A stretch of 64,000 nt of DNA from JABWBD01 sp040768665 (GTDB lineage Bacteria > Planctomycetota > Planctomycetia > Pirellulales > Thermoguttaceae). The stretch is taken from assembly GCA_040768665.1 (NCBI GenBank), contig JAXGMN010000013.1, positions 254,308 to 318,307 on the forward strand, given 5' to 3'. The position numbers were made by a program, and so were the translations under genes. The notes beneath the pieces were generated by a model that saw nothing but the letters and a program-made list of their open reading frames with translations, was not told where the DNA came from and did no database searches. Below are positions 43,181 to 51,518 of the stretch, one piece after another (the stretch's first letter is position 1; the number at the start of each line of letters is the position of its first letter).

Positions 43181-44278
43181 TCACCCCATCTTCCGGCAGA
43201 TCGCCTCGGCCATCTCCTGGGTGCCGACGGCCGACGGGTCATCGCGGCTGGGCTTCATGTCGTAGGTCACATCCTTGCCCTCCGCGATGACCTCCGCCAC
43301 GGCCGTTTCCAGTCTGTCGGCAGCCGCGGTCTCCTTGAGGTAGCGAAGCATCAGCATCGCGGAAAGGATCAAGGCCGTCGGATTCACCTTGTTCTGGCCT
43401 TTGTACTTCGGGGCGCTGCCGTGGGTTGCCTCGAACACGGCCCCTTCCGGACCGATGTTCGCTCCGGGGGCGACTCCCAGCCCGCCGACGAGGCCGGCCG
43501 CCAGGTCGCTGAGGATGTCGCCGTACAAGTTGGGCAAGACGAGCACGTCGTACAGCTCCGGCTTCTGCACGAGTTGCATGCACATGTTGTCCACAATCCG
43601 ATCCTCGAACTCGATGTCGGGAAACTCCTCCGCCACCTTCCGCGAGACGTGCAGAAACAGCCCGTCCGTGTGCTTCATGATGTTCGCCTTGTGAACCGAA
43701 GTAACCTTCTTTCGGCCGTTCTCCCGGGCGTACTGGAACGCGTAGCGGACGATCCGCTCCGTTCCCGAAACGCTGATCGGCTTGATCGATACGCCGGTCT
43801 CCTCGCGGCCCGTTTTGATCCTGCGGTCCGGCGAGATCCGGTTGATGGTGTCGATCAGCTCGCCCGTCGTCGAGGCGCCCTGTTCGAATTCGATTCCGGC
43901 GTACAGATCCTCCGTATTCTCGCGGACGATTACCAGATCCACCGGCACGTTGCTGAAAAAGCTCCGTACGCCCGGATAGTACTTGCACGGCCGGACGCAA
44001 GCGTACAGGCCGAGTTCCTGTCGCAAGTGGACGTTGATGCTGCGAAATCCGGTGCCCACCGGCGTGGTAATAGGAGCCTTCAAGGCACACTTGGTACGGC
44101 GGATGCTGTCGACCGTGGCTTCGGGCAGCGGTGTGCCCGCTCGCTCCATGACGTCGACTCCGGCCTCGCGGACATCCCAGTTGATCGCGGCGCCCGTCGC
44201 GTCGACACATTTCCGTGCCGCTTGAGCCAATTCGGGGCCTACACCGTCGCCGGTAATCAACGTCACATCGTGAGCCAT
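43181..44278 (-). CDS. NAD-dependent isocitrate/isopropylmalate dehydrogenase family
   Basis: 365 residues from the ATG at 44278. Key features: N-terminal TLITGDGVGPELAQAA; the substrate-binding RSINVHLRQELGLYACVRP, where Ser-Asn-x-x-x-Arg is characteristic of isocitrate dehydrogenases; ERENTEDLYAG-like IVRENTEDLYAGIE; VHKANIMKHTDG; and Asp residues in LPNLYGDILSDLAAG. HGSAPKYKGQNKVNP is the NAD(P)-binding loop. The short, homotetramer-type length suits NAD-dependent IDH or homoisocitrate dehydrogenase. No leucine or lysine biosynthesis gene is nearby, so isocitrate is preferred. Confidence 0.88.
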   Translation of the reverse strand: MAHDVTLITGDGVGPELAQAARKCVDATGAAINWDVREAGVDVMERAGTPLPEATVDSIRRTKCALKAPITTPVGTGFRSINVHLRQELGLYACVRPCKYYPGVRSFFSNVPVDLVIVRENTEDLYAGIEFEQGASTTGELIDTINRISPDRRIKTGREETGVSIKPISVSGTERIVRYAFQYARENGRKKVTSVHKANIMKHTDGLFLHVSRKVAEEFPDIEFEDRIVDNMCMQLVQKPELYDVLVLPNLYGDILSDLAAGLVGGLGVAPGANIGPEGAVFEATHGSAPKYKGQNKVNPTALILSAMLMLRYLKETAAADRLETAVAEVIAEGKDVTYDMKPSRDDPSAVGTQEMAEAICRKMG

Positions 44279-44357
44279 TCCATTCCCTCGCTTAGCAGTG
44301 CCACCGAAACATCGAAACCCAACACGGTACCAAATGGTACTTGAGCGGTCAACGAGC

Positions 44358-44471
44358 AGTAGGTCCCGCTTGCCGAGCGGGACCTGGAACCGCCGACCAC
44401 CTCGGCAAACCCCAGCCTCCCTAGCGCCGCCCGGCCAGCCGGCCTCAAATCGCCTCAACCGTCTTTTTCAG
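44358..44471 (+). repeat. Dispersed repeat, copy 2 (pair with 135..250)
   Basis: It begins AGTAGGTCCCGCTTGCCGAG, with a perfect hairpin AGGTCCCGCT/AGCGGGACCT, and ends CTCAAATCGCCTCAACC then TCTTTTTCA. It lies in the divergent gap between the dehydrogenase and the DUF4175 gene; the orientation is opposite to copy 1. Confidence 0.7.
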
Positions 44472-44663
44472 CATTTCGCACAGAATTCCATGCCCGCTCC
44501 GCGCCGGCATCTCGAGAAACGCACCGATTTTTTCTGCACACCCCCCGAGTTCCCCGGAAGCCCTCCGCCGCAGCCGGAATATAATACAGTAGGATCGGAA
44601 TCACGTGGCGGCCCCCTCGTCAGGACAGTGGGAGACTGTTTCCGCCCAGCTACGGAGAACCTC

Positions 44664-47600
44664 ATGTCAACCGGACCGGCACCCCCCGCCCCTCCGCCGA
44701 TTGAGCCCCTATCAAAGCACGAGCGGGACGAATACGAGGCATTGATCGAGCACCGGCTGAACCGCACGCAGCGGCAAGTGAAGGTGGTCGATATCGTTGC
44801 GGGCCTCTTGGCGCTCATCACCGGCACGCTCGGCTACCTGCTCATCGCGGCGATCCTCGATCACTGGCTTATCCCCGGTGGGCTGGGGTTCGGCGGTCGC
44901 ATGTTGCTGTCATTCGGGCTACTGCTGGGGGCCGGGTACTATATCATTGCCCACCTCTTGCCGCTGGTCGTTCGCCGGATCAATCCGATCTTCGCCGCCT
45001 ACACGATCGAACGGCATCGGCCGACCCTCAAGAACAGCCTGATCAACCTGCTGTTTCTACGCCGCGACGCGGAGAGCCTGGGCCGCGATCAACTCTCGCT
45101 GCGGATCTACCGCGGCATGGAAGAGAAAGCGGCAACCGAATTGGCCGATCCGTCCGTCGAAGCGGCCGTCGACCACTCGGCGATCATTCGGCTCGGCTAT
45201 GTGCTGGCGGGCGTGTTGGCGGTGGCCGCGATCTATCTCGCCCTCTCGCCGAAAAGCCCGCTCGTCTCGTTTCGCCGCGTGATCCTCCCCTGGGCCGAAA
45301 TCGATGCGCCCACGCGGGTGACCATCCAGCAGGTTGAACCCGGCGACACGGTAGCATTCCAGGGCGACAACGTGACGGTCTCGGCCGAGGTCCGAGGCAT
45401 TCAGCCCGACGAGCCTGTCTCGCTCTACTTCACCACGGCCGACGGCCAGAGTCTCAACGAGGCAATCCCGATGGCGGTGCCCAACGGCGAGTATCGCTAT
45501 CGTTGCGACGTTCCGCCGGGGAGCCTCGGACTCCAGCAGGACCTCCACTACTTCATTGCGGCCGGAGACGCGAAGACAAAACCGTTTGCGGTCAAGGTGG
45601 AAGTCCCGCTCACGATTCTCGTCGATCAGGTCCACTACGACTACCCGGATTATACGGGCATCACCGACCGCACTGCCCCGGCCGGCGATCTCCGAGCGAT
45701 CGAGGGCACCAAGGTCCGCATCGACGCAACGGCGAGCAAGCCGATTGCGCGCGCGGCGGTGGAGCTCGACTGCGATGCCCGAAATGCCGTCGCGATGACC
45801 GCCGACGGGACGAACGCAACCGGCCGCTTCACACTCCGCATGGATCCAAAAGATCCCGCCGTGCCGGAGTTCAGTTCCTATCAACTCCGTTTCCGGGATG
45901 CCGATGGCCGCCACAATCCTCGCCCGATTCGCCACGAGATCGACGTCATCGCTGACTTGCCGCCCGATATCCGCCTGGTCGACCCGCCGGAAGACAAAAG
46001 CGAGTTGCCGGTCAATGGCTCTCTCGAGTGGAAGATCCGTGCCGCGGACCCCGACTTCGCGCTGCGGCGGATCGCCATCCGGGCCGAGCGCGAGGGCCGC
46101 AGCCTTGCGATCAAGCCGCTTCTCGACCGGCCGCGGCCGGAACAACCCTACACCGGAACGTACGAGGCGACCTACCGGTTCGACCCGTCCGAACTGAAAC
46201 TGCAGCCGGGCGATGAGGTGACCTACTGGGCCGAGGCCGACGACAACAAGGAGCCGATCGGCAACCACAGCGAGACCCCCCGCCGCACCGTCGTCATCGT
46301 GGAGCCGCCGCCTCCCGGCGAGCAACAACCCGGAGACGACTCCGCGGGGCAGGCGCATCCCGACAACGATCAAGGCGGCGATGCTCCACAAGGGAGCGAG
46401 CCTCGGCAACAACCGAACGAGCGCGCCGGCGAAGAGCCGATGCAAGGCAAGCCCGGCGAAGATCAGAAGCCCGAGGAGGCACAGCAGAAGCAACAGGAAA
46501 ACCAAGATCTGAAAAGCCCCCAGGAAAAGAACCAACAGGAAGGACAACAGGGCGGTCAAGAGGGCGCCGGCGCCGAGCAATCCGGCAACAATTCCCAGAA
46601 GCAACAGGGCGACCAGCAAGACGGAGACCAGCAGTCACAGGAAAAGGGACAGAAGTCGGACGGGTCTCAAGACGACCAGCAGGGTGAAAGCCAACGCCAA
46701 GGCGACGCTCAGCAGGGCGAAGGACAACAGCAAACTCAACAGGACAAGGGTCAAGAATCGCCGGCAGGTGGTCAGCAGGGCAAGGCGCCCGAGCAGGGCC
46801 GGTCAAGCCGGCAGTCGGACGATTCGGCCGGCGCGGAAAGCAAACCCGTCGACGGCGAAACGAATCCCGGCGAGGCCATCGACAGAATTCTCGAGCACCG
46901 CAGCGAACAGCAACAAAACGGAAAGACACCGCCGCAAGGAAAGACACCGCCGCAAGAAGGATCCTCGAAGGCGGATCCGCAGCAGCCGGGCGAGCCGTCT
47001 CAGAACCCGCAGCAAAGCGATCAGCCGACGTCGGAGAAAGACGGGCAGCCCCAAGGCGGACAATCGCGAGAGAGTTCAGGCCGACAGGATGCTGGAGGTG
47101 AAGAAAAACAGGCAAACCAGCGCCAAGGCAAGGACGAGCCGATGGGCGGGCAGAAACCAGGACAGAGCGATAACGGATCCGACGGCCAGAAGCCTTCCCA
47201 GCCCGAGCAGGCAACGGAAAACCAACCCGGCGGCGAGCAAGCCTCAGATGGCCAGAATACACAGCCGCGGCAGGGTGCCCAGGGTTCCGGTGATAAGCCC
47301 GGCCAAGACCAGTCTCAGGCCAACCAGGACAAGCAACAGTCTGGCGAGAAGGGCGGCGCACCGCAGACTCCCAAGAGCGACTCCGGTTCCGGCAAACCTT
47401 CGCAGGACCAGCAGAGTCCCCCGTCGCCTCAGGAAGGAAATCAACCTCGCAACAAAACACCGGACGGGACGAAGCAGGACGAAACTTCCGGACAGGAGGC
47501 CACTTCTCCCAGCACCAGTCCCAAGGAATCGGATTCCAAAGGCGATGAAGCCGGCGACCGCTCCGGCGGTGGCGGCAAGGGCGGCGGTCAGCAGTCCGAT

Positions 47601-48395
47601 CAGCCCGGTCCCGGAAGCCCCGGCACAAACACGCCCGCCGATCAGGGTGGCAAGCCGTCGACCCAGCAAGGCAAGGACGAAACCGGCAGCAAGGGCGGTG
47701 ATCAGGCAAAATCCGACAAGCCCACCGGCCAGCCCGGCTCCGAAGCAGGCGAACCGGGTTCCGGCAGTAAACAACAGCCGGGCAGTGGGGACCCGCAGAA
47801 CGCTCCAGATCAGCAGAAGCCCGCCGAACAGCCTGGCGGCGAGCCAGGACAATCCCAGTCGCCCGTAGGCGGCCAGCCCGGTGGGCACCAGTCAGGCGAT
47901 CAAAGCACCTCCGGAGCCGGCAATCCGACGCAGGGGGGCATGCCCGGTGAGCAACAAGCGGACGATCGCCCACCGGAATCCGTTCCGCTCGGGGCCGACG
48001 ATCCCAATCTCGAATACGCTAACGAGCAGACGGAATTGGCCCTGGAACACCTCAAGGACCAGTTGGCGAAGGAGGACCCGGAAGTCCTCGACCGTCTCGG
48101 TTGGGATCGGAAGCAGGCCGAGCAGTTTATCCGCAATTGGGAGAAGATGCGGCGCGATGCCCGCCAGTCGGGCGAGCGGGGCGAGACTGGTCAGCGGGAA
48201 CTCAAGGACGCCCTGAAGAGCCTCGGCTTGCGCCCGCGCGGGACCGAACTGCAAGGCGGACGCTCCACCGCCGATCCCGTCGACAATCTACGCGAAAACC
48301 GCCGCTACGAACCGCCGGCCGAGTGGGCCGATTGGTTCCGCGCCTACACCAAAGGCCTCGGTGAAACCCGGGAGCCGCCGACCGGCACACGCTAA
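44664..48395 (+). CDS. DUF4175-type membrane protein with ~560-residue low-complexity tract
   Basis: 1243 residues; GGAG six bases before the ATG at 44664. Two membrane helices lie at ~45-70 and ~75-105, and a third near ~175-195 (IIRLGYVLAGVLAVAAIYLAL). Residues ~200-545 are Ig-like and match the DUF4175 pattern (PTRVTIQQVEPGDTVAFQGDNVTVSAEVRG; VHYDYPDYTGITDRTAP). Residues ~548-1107 are almost entirely Gln, Gly, Pro, Ser, Glu, Lys and Asp and should be disordered. The last ~135 residues are an ordered helical domain (ANEQTELALEHLKDQLAKEDPEVLDRLGWDRKQAEQFI). Located in the inner membrane with most of it outside. Role unknown. Confidence 0.82.
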   Translation: MSTGPAPPAPPPIEPLSKHERDEYEALIEHRLNRTQRQVKVVDIVAGLLALITGTLGYLLIAAILDHWLIPGGLGFGGRMLLSFGLLLGAGYYIIAHLLPLVVRRINPIFAAYTIERHRPTLKNSLINLLFLRRDAESLGRDQLSLRIYRGMEEKAATELADPSVEAAVDHSAIIRLGYVLAGVLAVAAIYLALSPKSPLVSFRRVILPWAEIDAPTRVTIQQVEPGDTVAFQGDNVTVSAEVRGIQPDEPVSLYFTTADGQSLNEAIPMAVPNGEYRYRCDVPPGSLGLQQDLHYFIAAGDAKTKPFAVKVEVPLTILVDQVHYDYPDYTGITDRTAPAGDLRAIEGTKVRIDATASKPIARAAVELDCDARNAVAMTADGTNATGRFTLRMDPKDPAVPEFSSYQLRFRDADGRHNPRPIRHEIDVIADLPPDIRLVDPPEDKSELPVNGSLEWKIRAADPDFALRRIAIRAEREGRSLAIKPLLDRPRPEQPYTGTYEATYRFDPSELKLQPGDEVTYWAEADDNKEPIGNHSETPRRTVVIVEPPPPGEQQPGDDSAGQAHPDNDQGGDAPQGSEPRQQPNERAGEEPMQGKPGEDQKPEEAQQKQQENQDLKSPQEKNQQEGQQGGQEGAGAEQSGNNSQKQQGDQQDGDQQSQEKGQKSDGSQDDQQGESQRQGDAQQGEGQQQTQQDKGQESPAGGQQGKAPEQGRSSRQSDDSAGAESKPVDGETNPGEAIDRILEHRSEQQQNGKTPPQGKTPPQEGSSKADPQQPGEPSQNPQQSDQPTSEKDGQPQGGQSRESSGRQDAGGEEKQANQRQGKDEPMGGQKPGQSDNGSDGQKPSQPEQATENQPGGEQASDGQNTQPRQGAQGSGDKPGQDQSQANQDKQQSGEKGGAPQTPKSDSGSGKPSQDQQSPPSPQEGNQPRNKTPDGTKQDETSGQEATSPSTSPKESDSKGDEAGDRSGGGGKGGGQQSDQPGPGSPGTNTPADQGGKPSTQQGKDETGSKGGDQAKSDKPTGQPGSEAGEPGSGSKQQPGSGDPQNAPDQQKPAEQPGGEPGQSQSPVGGQPGGHQSGDQSTSGAGNPTQGGMPGEQQADDRPPESVPLGADDPNLEYANEQTELALEHLKDQLAKEDPEVLDRLGWDRKQAEQFIRNWEKMRRDARQSGERGETGQRELKDALKSLGLRPRGTELQGGRSTADPVDNLRENRRYEPPAEWADWFRAYTKGLGETREPPTGTR

Positions 48396-48419
48396 CAGGC
48401 GGAAACGGGGACTGGCACT

Positions 48420-48528
48420 GGGCTGATAAAAACGGGGACTGGCTCCGCAACATCTTGTGTGGTCGCTCTGGCTAAACCGCTATTAGTTGCGGTGCCTGTC
48501 CCCGTTTTTATCAAGTTTTTATCAGCCC
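48420..48528. repeat. Inverted-repeat element, GGGCTGATAAAAAC type
   Basis: The left arm CTGATAAAAACGGGGACTGG... (48423-48451) pairs imperfectly with 48486-48514. The ends GGGCTGATAAAAAC (48420-48433) also pair perfectly with 48515-48528. A fragment of the same sequence (AAACGGGGACTGGCAC) lies just left at 48403. It shares the CGGGGAC[AT]GGC[AT]CC core with the family at 51155. The remaining gap to the next gene shows no gene. Confidence 0.75.
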
Positions 48529-48813
48529 AGCCTGGCACCGCAAGTCCTTGTGTCCAGGTTCCCCTTCACCACGATCACTTGCGGTGTCTACCCCCTCGTT
48601 AGGTCCGTTCTTCGGTGAGCAGTCGCCTGGAGACGTTCTCTCCATCGGTGTATCATGGCGGCGGTGGCCGGTCCACCGGCCACGGCGGAAGACCATGCGG
48701 CAGTGCCTTTTGCCGTGGATTGCCGACTCATTTCTCTGATCGGCTAGGTTTGCTCGATAAACAAAATGTCAGAGAACGTTGCCATGTTGCCGGATAACCC
48801 CTGGAGAGTTTCC

Positions 48814-49818
48814 ATGTCTGAACCGAAGCACATCAATCGCCGGAGTTTTCTGGGCACTTCGTTGGCCGCCGCGGGGGCGGGTGCTGTTGCGAGCGGCATG
48901 AGCGACCATGTCCGCGCAGCCGAGGCCGGCAAGCAAGTCTCGGAAAAAGCGGGCGAGGTTAAAAACGGTGCGATGCCGTGCGGCAAAATCGGCAACGTGA
49001 CCATCAGCCGGCTTTTGGTGGGCGGAAACCTCATCTCGGGGTATATGCACTCGAGGGATCTCAAGTATGTCGGATCGCTTTTCCGGGCGTATGTCACTGA
49101 GGAAAAGATCCTCGAGACGCTCAAGATCGCCGAGGAGCATGGGATCAACACGGTATTCGAGACCGGCGCGCCGTTCGTCGAGAGATATAACCGCGAGTAC
49201 GGAGGCCACATGCAGTTTATCCCGCATATCCGCCCGGAGGTCGACGGCGACTGGCGGAAGTTCGAGGCGGACGTCAAGCACAAAGTCGACACCGGCGCGG
49301 CGGCAGTCTACGTCTGGGGCGTGGCGGGAGATAAACTGGTGCAGGCCGGCGCGGTCGACAGGCTGGCGAAGGCGGTGGAATTTGCCAAGACGCTGAATGT
49401 GCCCGTCGGGGTCGGCGGCCACTCGCTGCTGGTTCCCATGGCATGCGAGAAGCACGGCATCCCGTGCGATTTCTACGTGAAGACGCTTCATAGCGACCAG
49501 TACCCCTCGGCGACGCCCAAAACGCTTCGCAAGGAATTCATTTGGCTCGACGGCGGCGAGGGTTGGTACGACAACATGTGGTGCATCAACCCGGAGGAGA
49601 CGGTGGAATTCATGAAAACCGTCGAGAAGCCATGGCTGGCGTTCAAGGTGTTGGCAGCCGGCGCATTCGATCCTCGGCAGGGGTTCGCCTACGCTTTCAA
49701 GAGCGGAGCCGACTTCATCGCCGTCGGTATGTTCGACTTCCAGATCCGAGAGAACAGCGAACTGGTCGGGCGGCTGGTTTCGCGCGAGTCGGTCCGCGAG
49801 CGGCCTTGGCGGGCCTGA
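48814..49818 (+). CDS. Tat-exported aldo/keto reductase-like protein
   Basis: 334 residues from the ATG at 48814, with GGAGAG just upstream. A twin-arginine signal (NRRSFLGTSLAAAGAGAVASG) leads to a TIM-barrel protein with aldo/keto-reductase-like order: ISRLLVGGNLISGYMHSRDLKYV, then EEHGINTVFETG, PHIRPEVDGDW and KVLAAGAFDPRQGFAYAFKSGADFIAVGMFD. The usual Asp-Tyr-Lys-His tetrad is not obvious, so catalytic activity is uncertain. Common in planctomycete secretomes. Confidence 0.78.
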   Translation: MSEPKHINRRSFLGTSLAAAGAGAVASGMSDHVRAAEAGKQVSEKAGEVKNGAMPCGKIGNVTISRLLVGGNLISGYMHSRDLKYVGSLFRAYVTEEKILETLKIAEEHGINTVFETGAPFVERYNREYGGHMQFIPHIRPEVDGDWRKFEADVKHKVDTGAAAVYVWGVAGDKLVQAGAVDRLAKAVEFAKTLNVPVGVGGHSLLVPMACEKHGIPCDFYVKTLHSDQYPSATPKTLRKEFIWLDGGEGWYDNMWCINPEETVEFMKTVEKPWLAFKVLAAGAFDPRQGFAYAFKSGADFIAVGMFDFQIRENSELVGRLVSRESVRERPWRA

Positions 49819-49838
49819 ACCGCCGCTGCTCGGCGGGC

Positions 49839-49880
49839 AACCGTTCACGCCCACGGTCGGGTACTGGGCCATTTTTCGCC
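49839..49880 (+). repeat. Dispersed repeat, AACCGTTCACG type, copy 3
   Basis: 18-base core AACCGTTCACGCCCACGG at 49839-49856, then GGTACTGGGCCATTTTTCGC. It begins 20 bases after the stop of the preceding gene, in the gap between two convergent genes. Confidence 0.75.
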
Positions 49881-49922
49881 CGGTTGACGTATTTCGATGC
49901 CAGGGCGCACGTACTGCGGGGC

Positions 49923-51098
49923 TCAGTGGCCGGCCCGTCGGTTCAGTATGGCCGCCAGCAGGACCACCCAAACCGAAATCACGCCGAGGGTGGTGTAATT
50001 GACGAGGTCGCTGGTAAAGCCGGCGTAGGTCGAGCCGAGACTTCCGATGCCGAAGCCGAGCGTAAAACTCACCCCGTAGGCGAAGCTTCGCCGGTGACGA
50101 GGGACATATTGGGCGACCAGGCTGTTGAAGACCGGCTGGTGCATGAAGAAGAGGACGGCAAACAGCCCGGCCGCCAAGAGCCGCATTGGTCCTTCGGCGA
50201 CGGCCATCCAGAACAGGGAACACGCCACGCCGACAAAAGTGAAAGCCAACAGCCGTTCAAGCGACTGCGGCTTTGCGATACGCCCGGCGGTGTACTGGCC
50301 CACAATGCCCAGTGACAGCACGATTCCTGTGAGGTAATTGTCGCGTGCAACCGCCTCGGCTCCGCCCAACGAGATGCCGGCGCCGTGCAGATAGCGGGGA
50401 AGGAAGTTGAGCACGGCGTGGTAGACGAAGCCCGCTGAGACGGTCAGGACGAGGAGAATTCCGAAGGAGCGCCAGTCCGCCGCAAGTTCGTCGGCGCCCG
50501 GTCCATTGCCTTCCGAGTCTGTGGCCTCCGGCTCGGCCTCGTGCGAAAGCCGCCACTGAAGGAGAACTGCCAGCAGAAGTCCCGGGACGGTCAGGAAGAG
50601 ATAGTACTGCCACCAGGCGAAGCCGCTGTCCAGCACGAGCCCGGCAAGAAACGGCGCGGCGGCGATTCCGGCGGACCCGAAGATACCATGGTACCCCAGC
50701 GCCAGAGGGCGGTTCTCGGCGGTGGTGTGGTGCGCGATCAGTGCCAGACCGGCCGGGTGGTAGATGCTGGCGAACGAACCCAAAAGAAACATGGCGACGA
50801 ACAGGGCGGCCAGATCGGGCGCGACCGCCGCCAAAGCGGTCGCCAGGCTGCACCCAACGAGATACAGCATCAGCAGTCGCTTGGACCCAAAATGCCCCGC
50901 CAGCCAGCCCGCAGCCAAGGCGCCCAAACCGAACGGCATCCGCAACGTCGTGCCCAGCGGCCCTGTTACCGCCGTGCCTACCCCGTACTCCGCTGCCACC
51001 AGTTGCTCCACACTGGCAAACGAGAGCTCGTAAACGTGGACCAGCGCATGGCAAGTCGACACGAGGAGAACGAGTCGCAGGGTCTGGGAATTCAACAT
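49923..51098 (-). CDS. Major facilitator superfamily transporter
   Basis: 391 residues with twelve predicted membrane segments. The loop-2 MFS signature appears as GWLAGHFGSKRLLM near 63-76, and a central cytoplasmic loop (EAEPEATDSEGNGPGADEL) splits two six-helix halves. YHPAGLALIAHH in helix 4 recalls the fosmidomycin-resistance/Fsr branch. Substrate not predictable. No operon partner. Confidence 0.88.
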   Translation of the reverse strand: MLNSQTLRLVLLVSTCHALVHVYELSFASVEQLVAAEYGVGTAVTGPLGTTLRMPFGLGALAAGWLAGHFGSKRLLMLYLVGCSLATALAAVAPDLAALFVAMFLLGSFASIYHPAGLALIAHHTTAENRPLALGYHGIFGSAGIAAAPFLAGLVLDSGFAWWQYYLFLTVPGLLLAVLLQWRLSHEAEPEATDSEGNGPGADELAADWRSFGILLVLTVSAGFVYHAVLNFLPRYLHGAGISLGGAEAVARDNYLTGIVLSLGIVGQYTAGRIAKPQSLERLLAFTFVGVACSLFWMAVAEGPMRLLAAGLFAVLFFMHQPVFNSLVAQYVPRHRRSFAYGVSFTLGFGIGSLGSTYAGFTSDLVNYTTLGVISVWVVLLAAILNRRAGH

Positions 51099-51154
51099 CG
51101 GGGCGGTATCGTGCGGTTGTTCTTCTCGTTTGCTGGCGATGCCCTGCAGTAAGA

Positions 51155-51251
51155 GGCCCTAACAAAACGGGGAGGGGCACCTCGCCGGAGCGCGTATTGT
51201 GGGTGTCTCTCCCATGCTGGCTCGGAGCCAGTCCCCGTTTTGTTAGGGCCT
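51155..51251. mobile_element. 97-bp element with perfect 20-base inverted termini
   Basis: AGGCCCTAACAAAACGGGGA at 51155-51174 is perfectly repeated in inverse at 51232-51251. An internal GGCTCGGAGCC palindrome lies near 51219-51229. A decayed copy is at 2481 and a single end at 39723. The size and structure fit REP/BIME-like elements mobilised by RAYT transposases; no such transposase is in the window. Confidence 0.82.
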
Positions 51252-51306
51252 GTAAGCCAATAGCCAGCCTCGATGATAAACCGTCGCGCGTTGCCCGTCG
51301 ATGGTG

Positions 51307-51339
51307 AAAAGGCGGGGACCGGGACAAGCCCCGCCTTTT
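51307..51339 (-). terminator. Bidirectional terminator-like hairpin
   Basis: AAAAGGCGGGG (51307-51317) pairs perfectly with CCCCGCCTTTT (51329-51339), with an 11-base loop. It is 180 bases past the stop of the minus-strand FAD/Rieske gene and could terminate it. It could equally be part of another repeat. Confidence 0.45.
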
Positions 51340-51440
51340 GGCGGCAGTCCTCCCCACGGGCGAATCGCGAGTCCGCTCTGCCGCTCGCCATACAAGTGCG
51401 GTAGCCAACAACGAGTACTCCAGCAAAGTTGGAGTGACGG

Positions 51441-51491
51441 GTAGCGGAAGTCGTGAGACTTCTGGCCACGAACTCTCACGAGTTCGGCTAC
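51441..51491. repeat. Palindromic repeat, GTAGC...GCTAC type
   Basis: It opens with GTAGCGGAAGTCGTGAGACT and closes with GAGTTCGGCTAC. It has two self-complementary halves (GAAGTCGTGAGACTTC and GAACTCTCACGAGTTC) separated by TGGCCAC. Same plan as 30371..30438. Confidence 0.65.
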
Positions 51492-51518
51492 ACCCGTTAA
51501 AGGAAGATTGCTAGAGCA

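Noticed and set aside
46294..47973. 559-codon minus-strand and 394-codon plus-strand frames over the disordered tract
   Set aside because: Products of the repetitive Gln/Gly/Pro codons; the coding frame continues from ordered domains on both sides.
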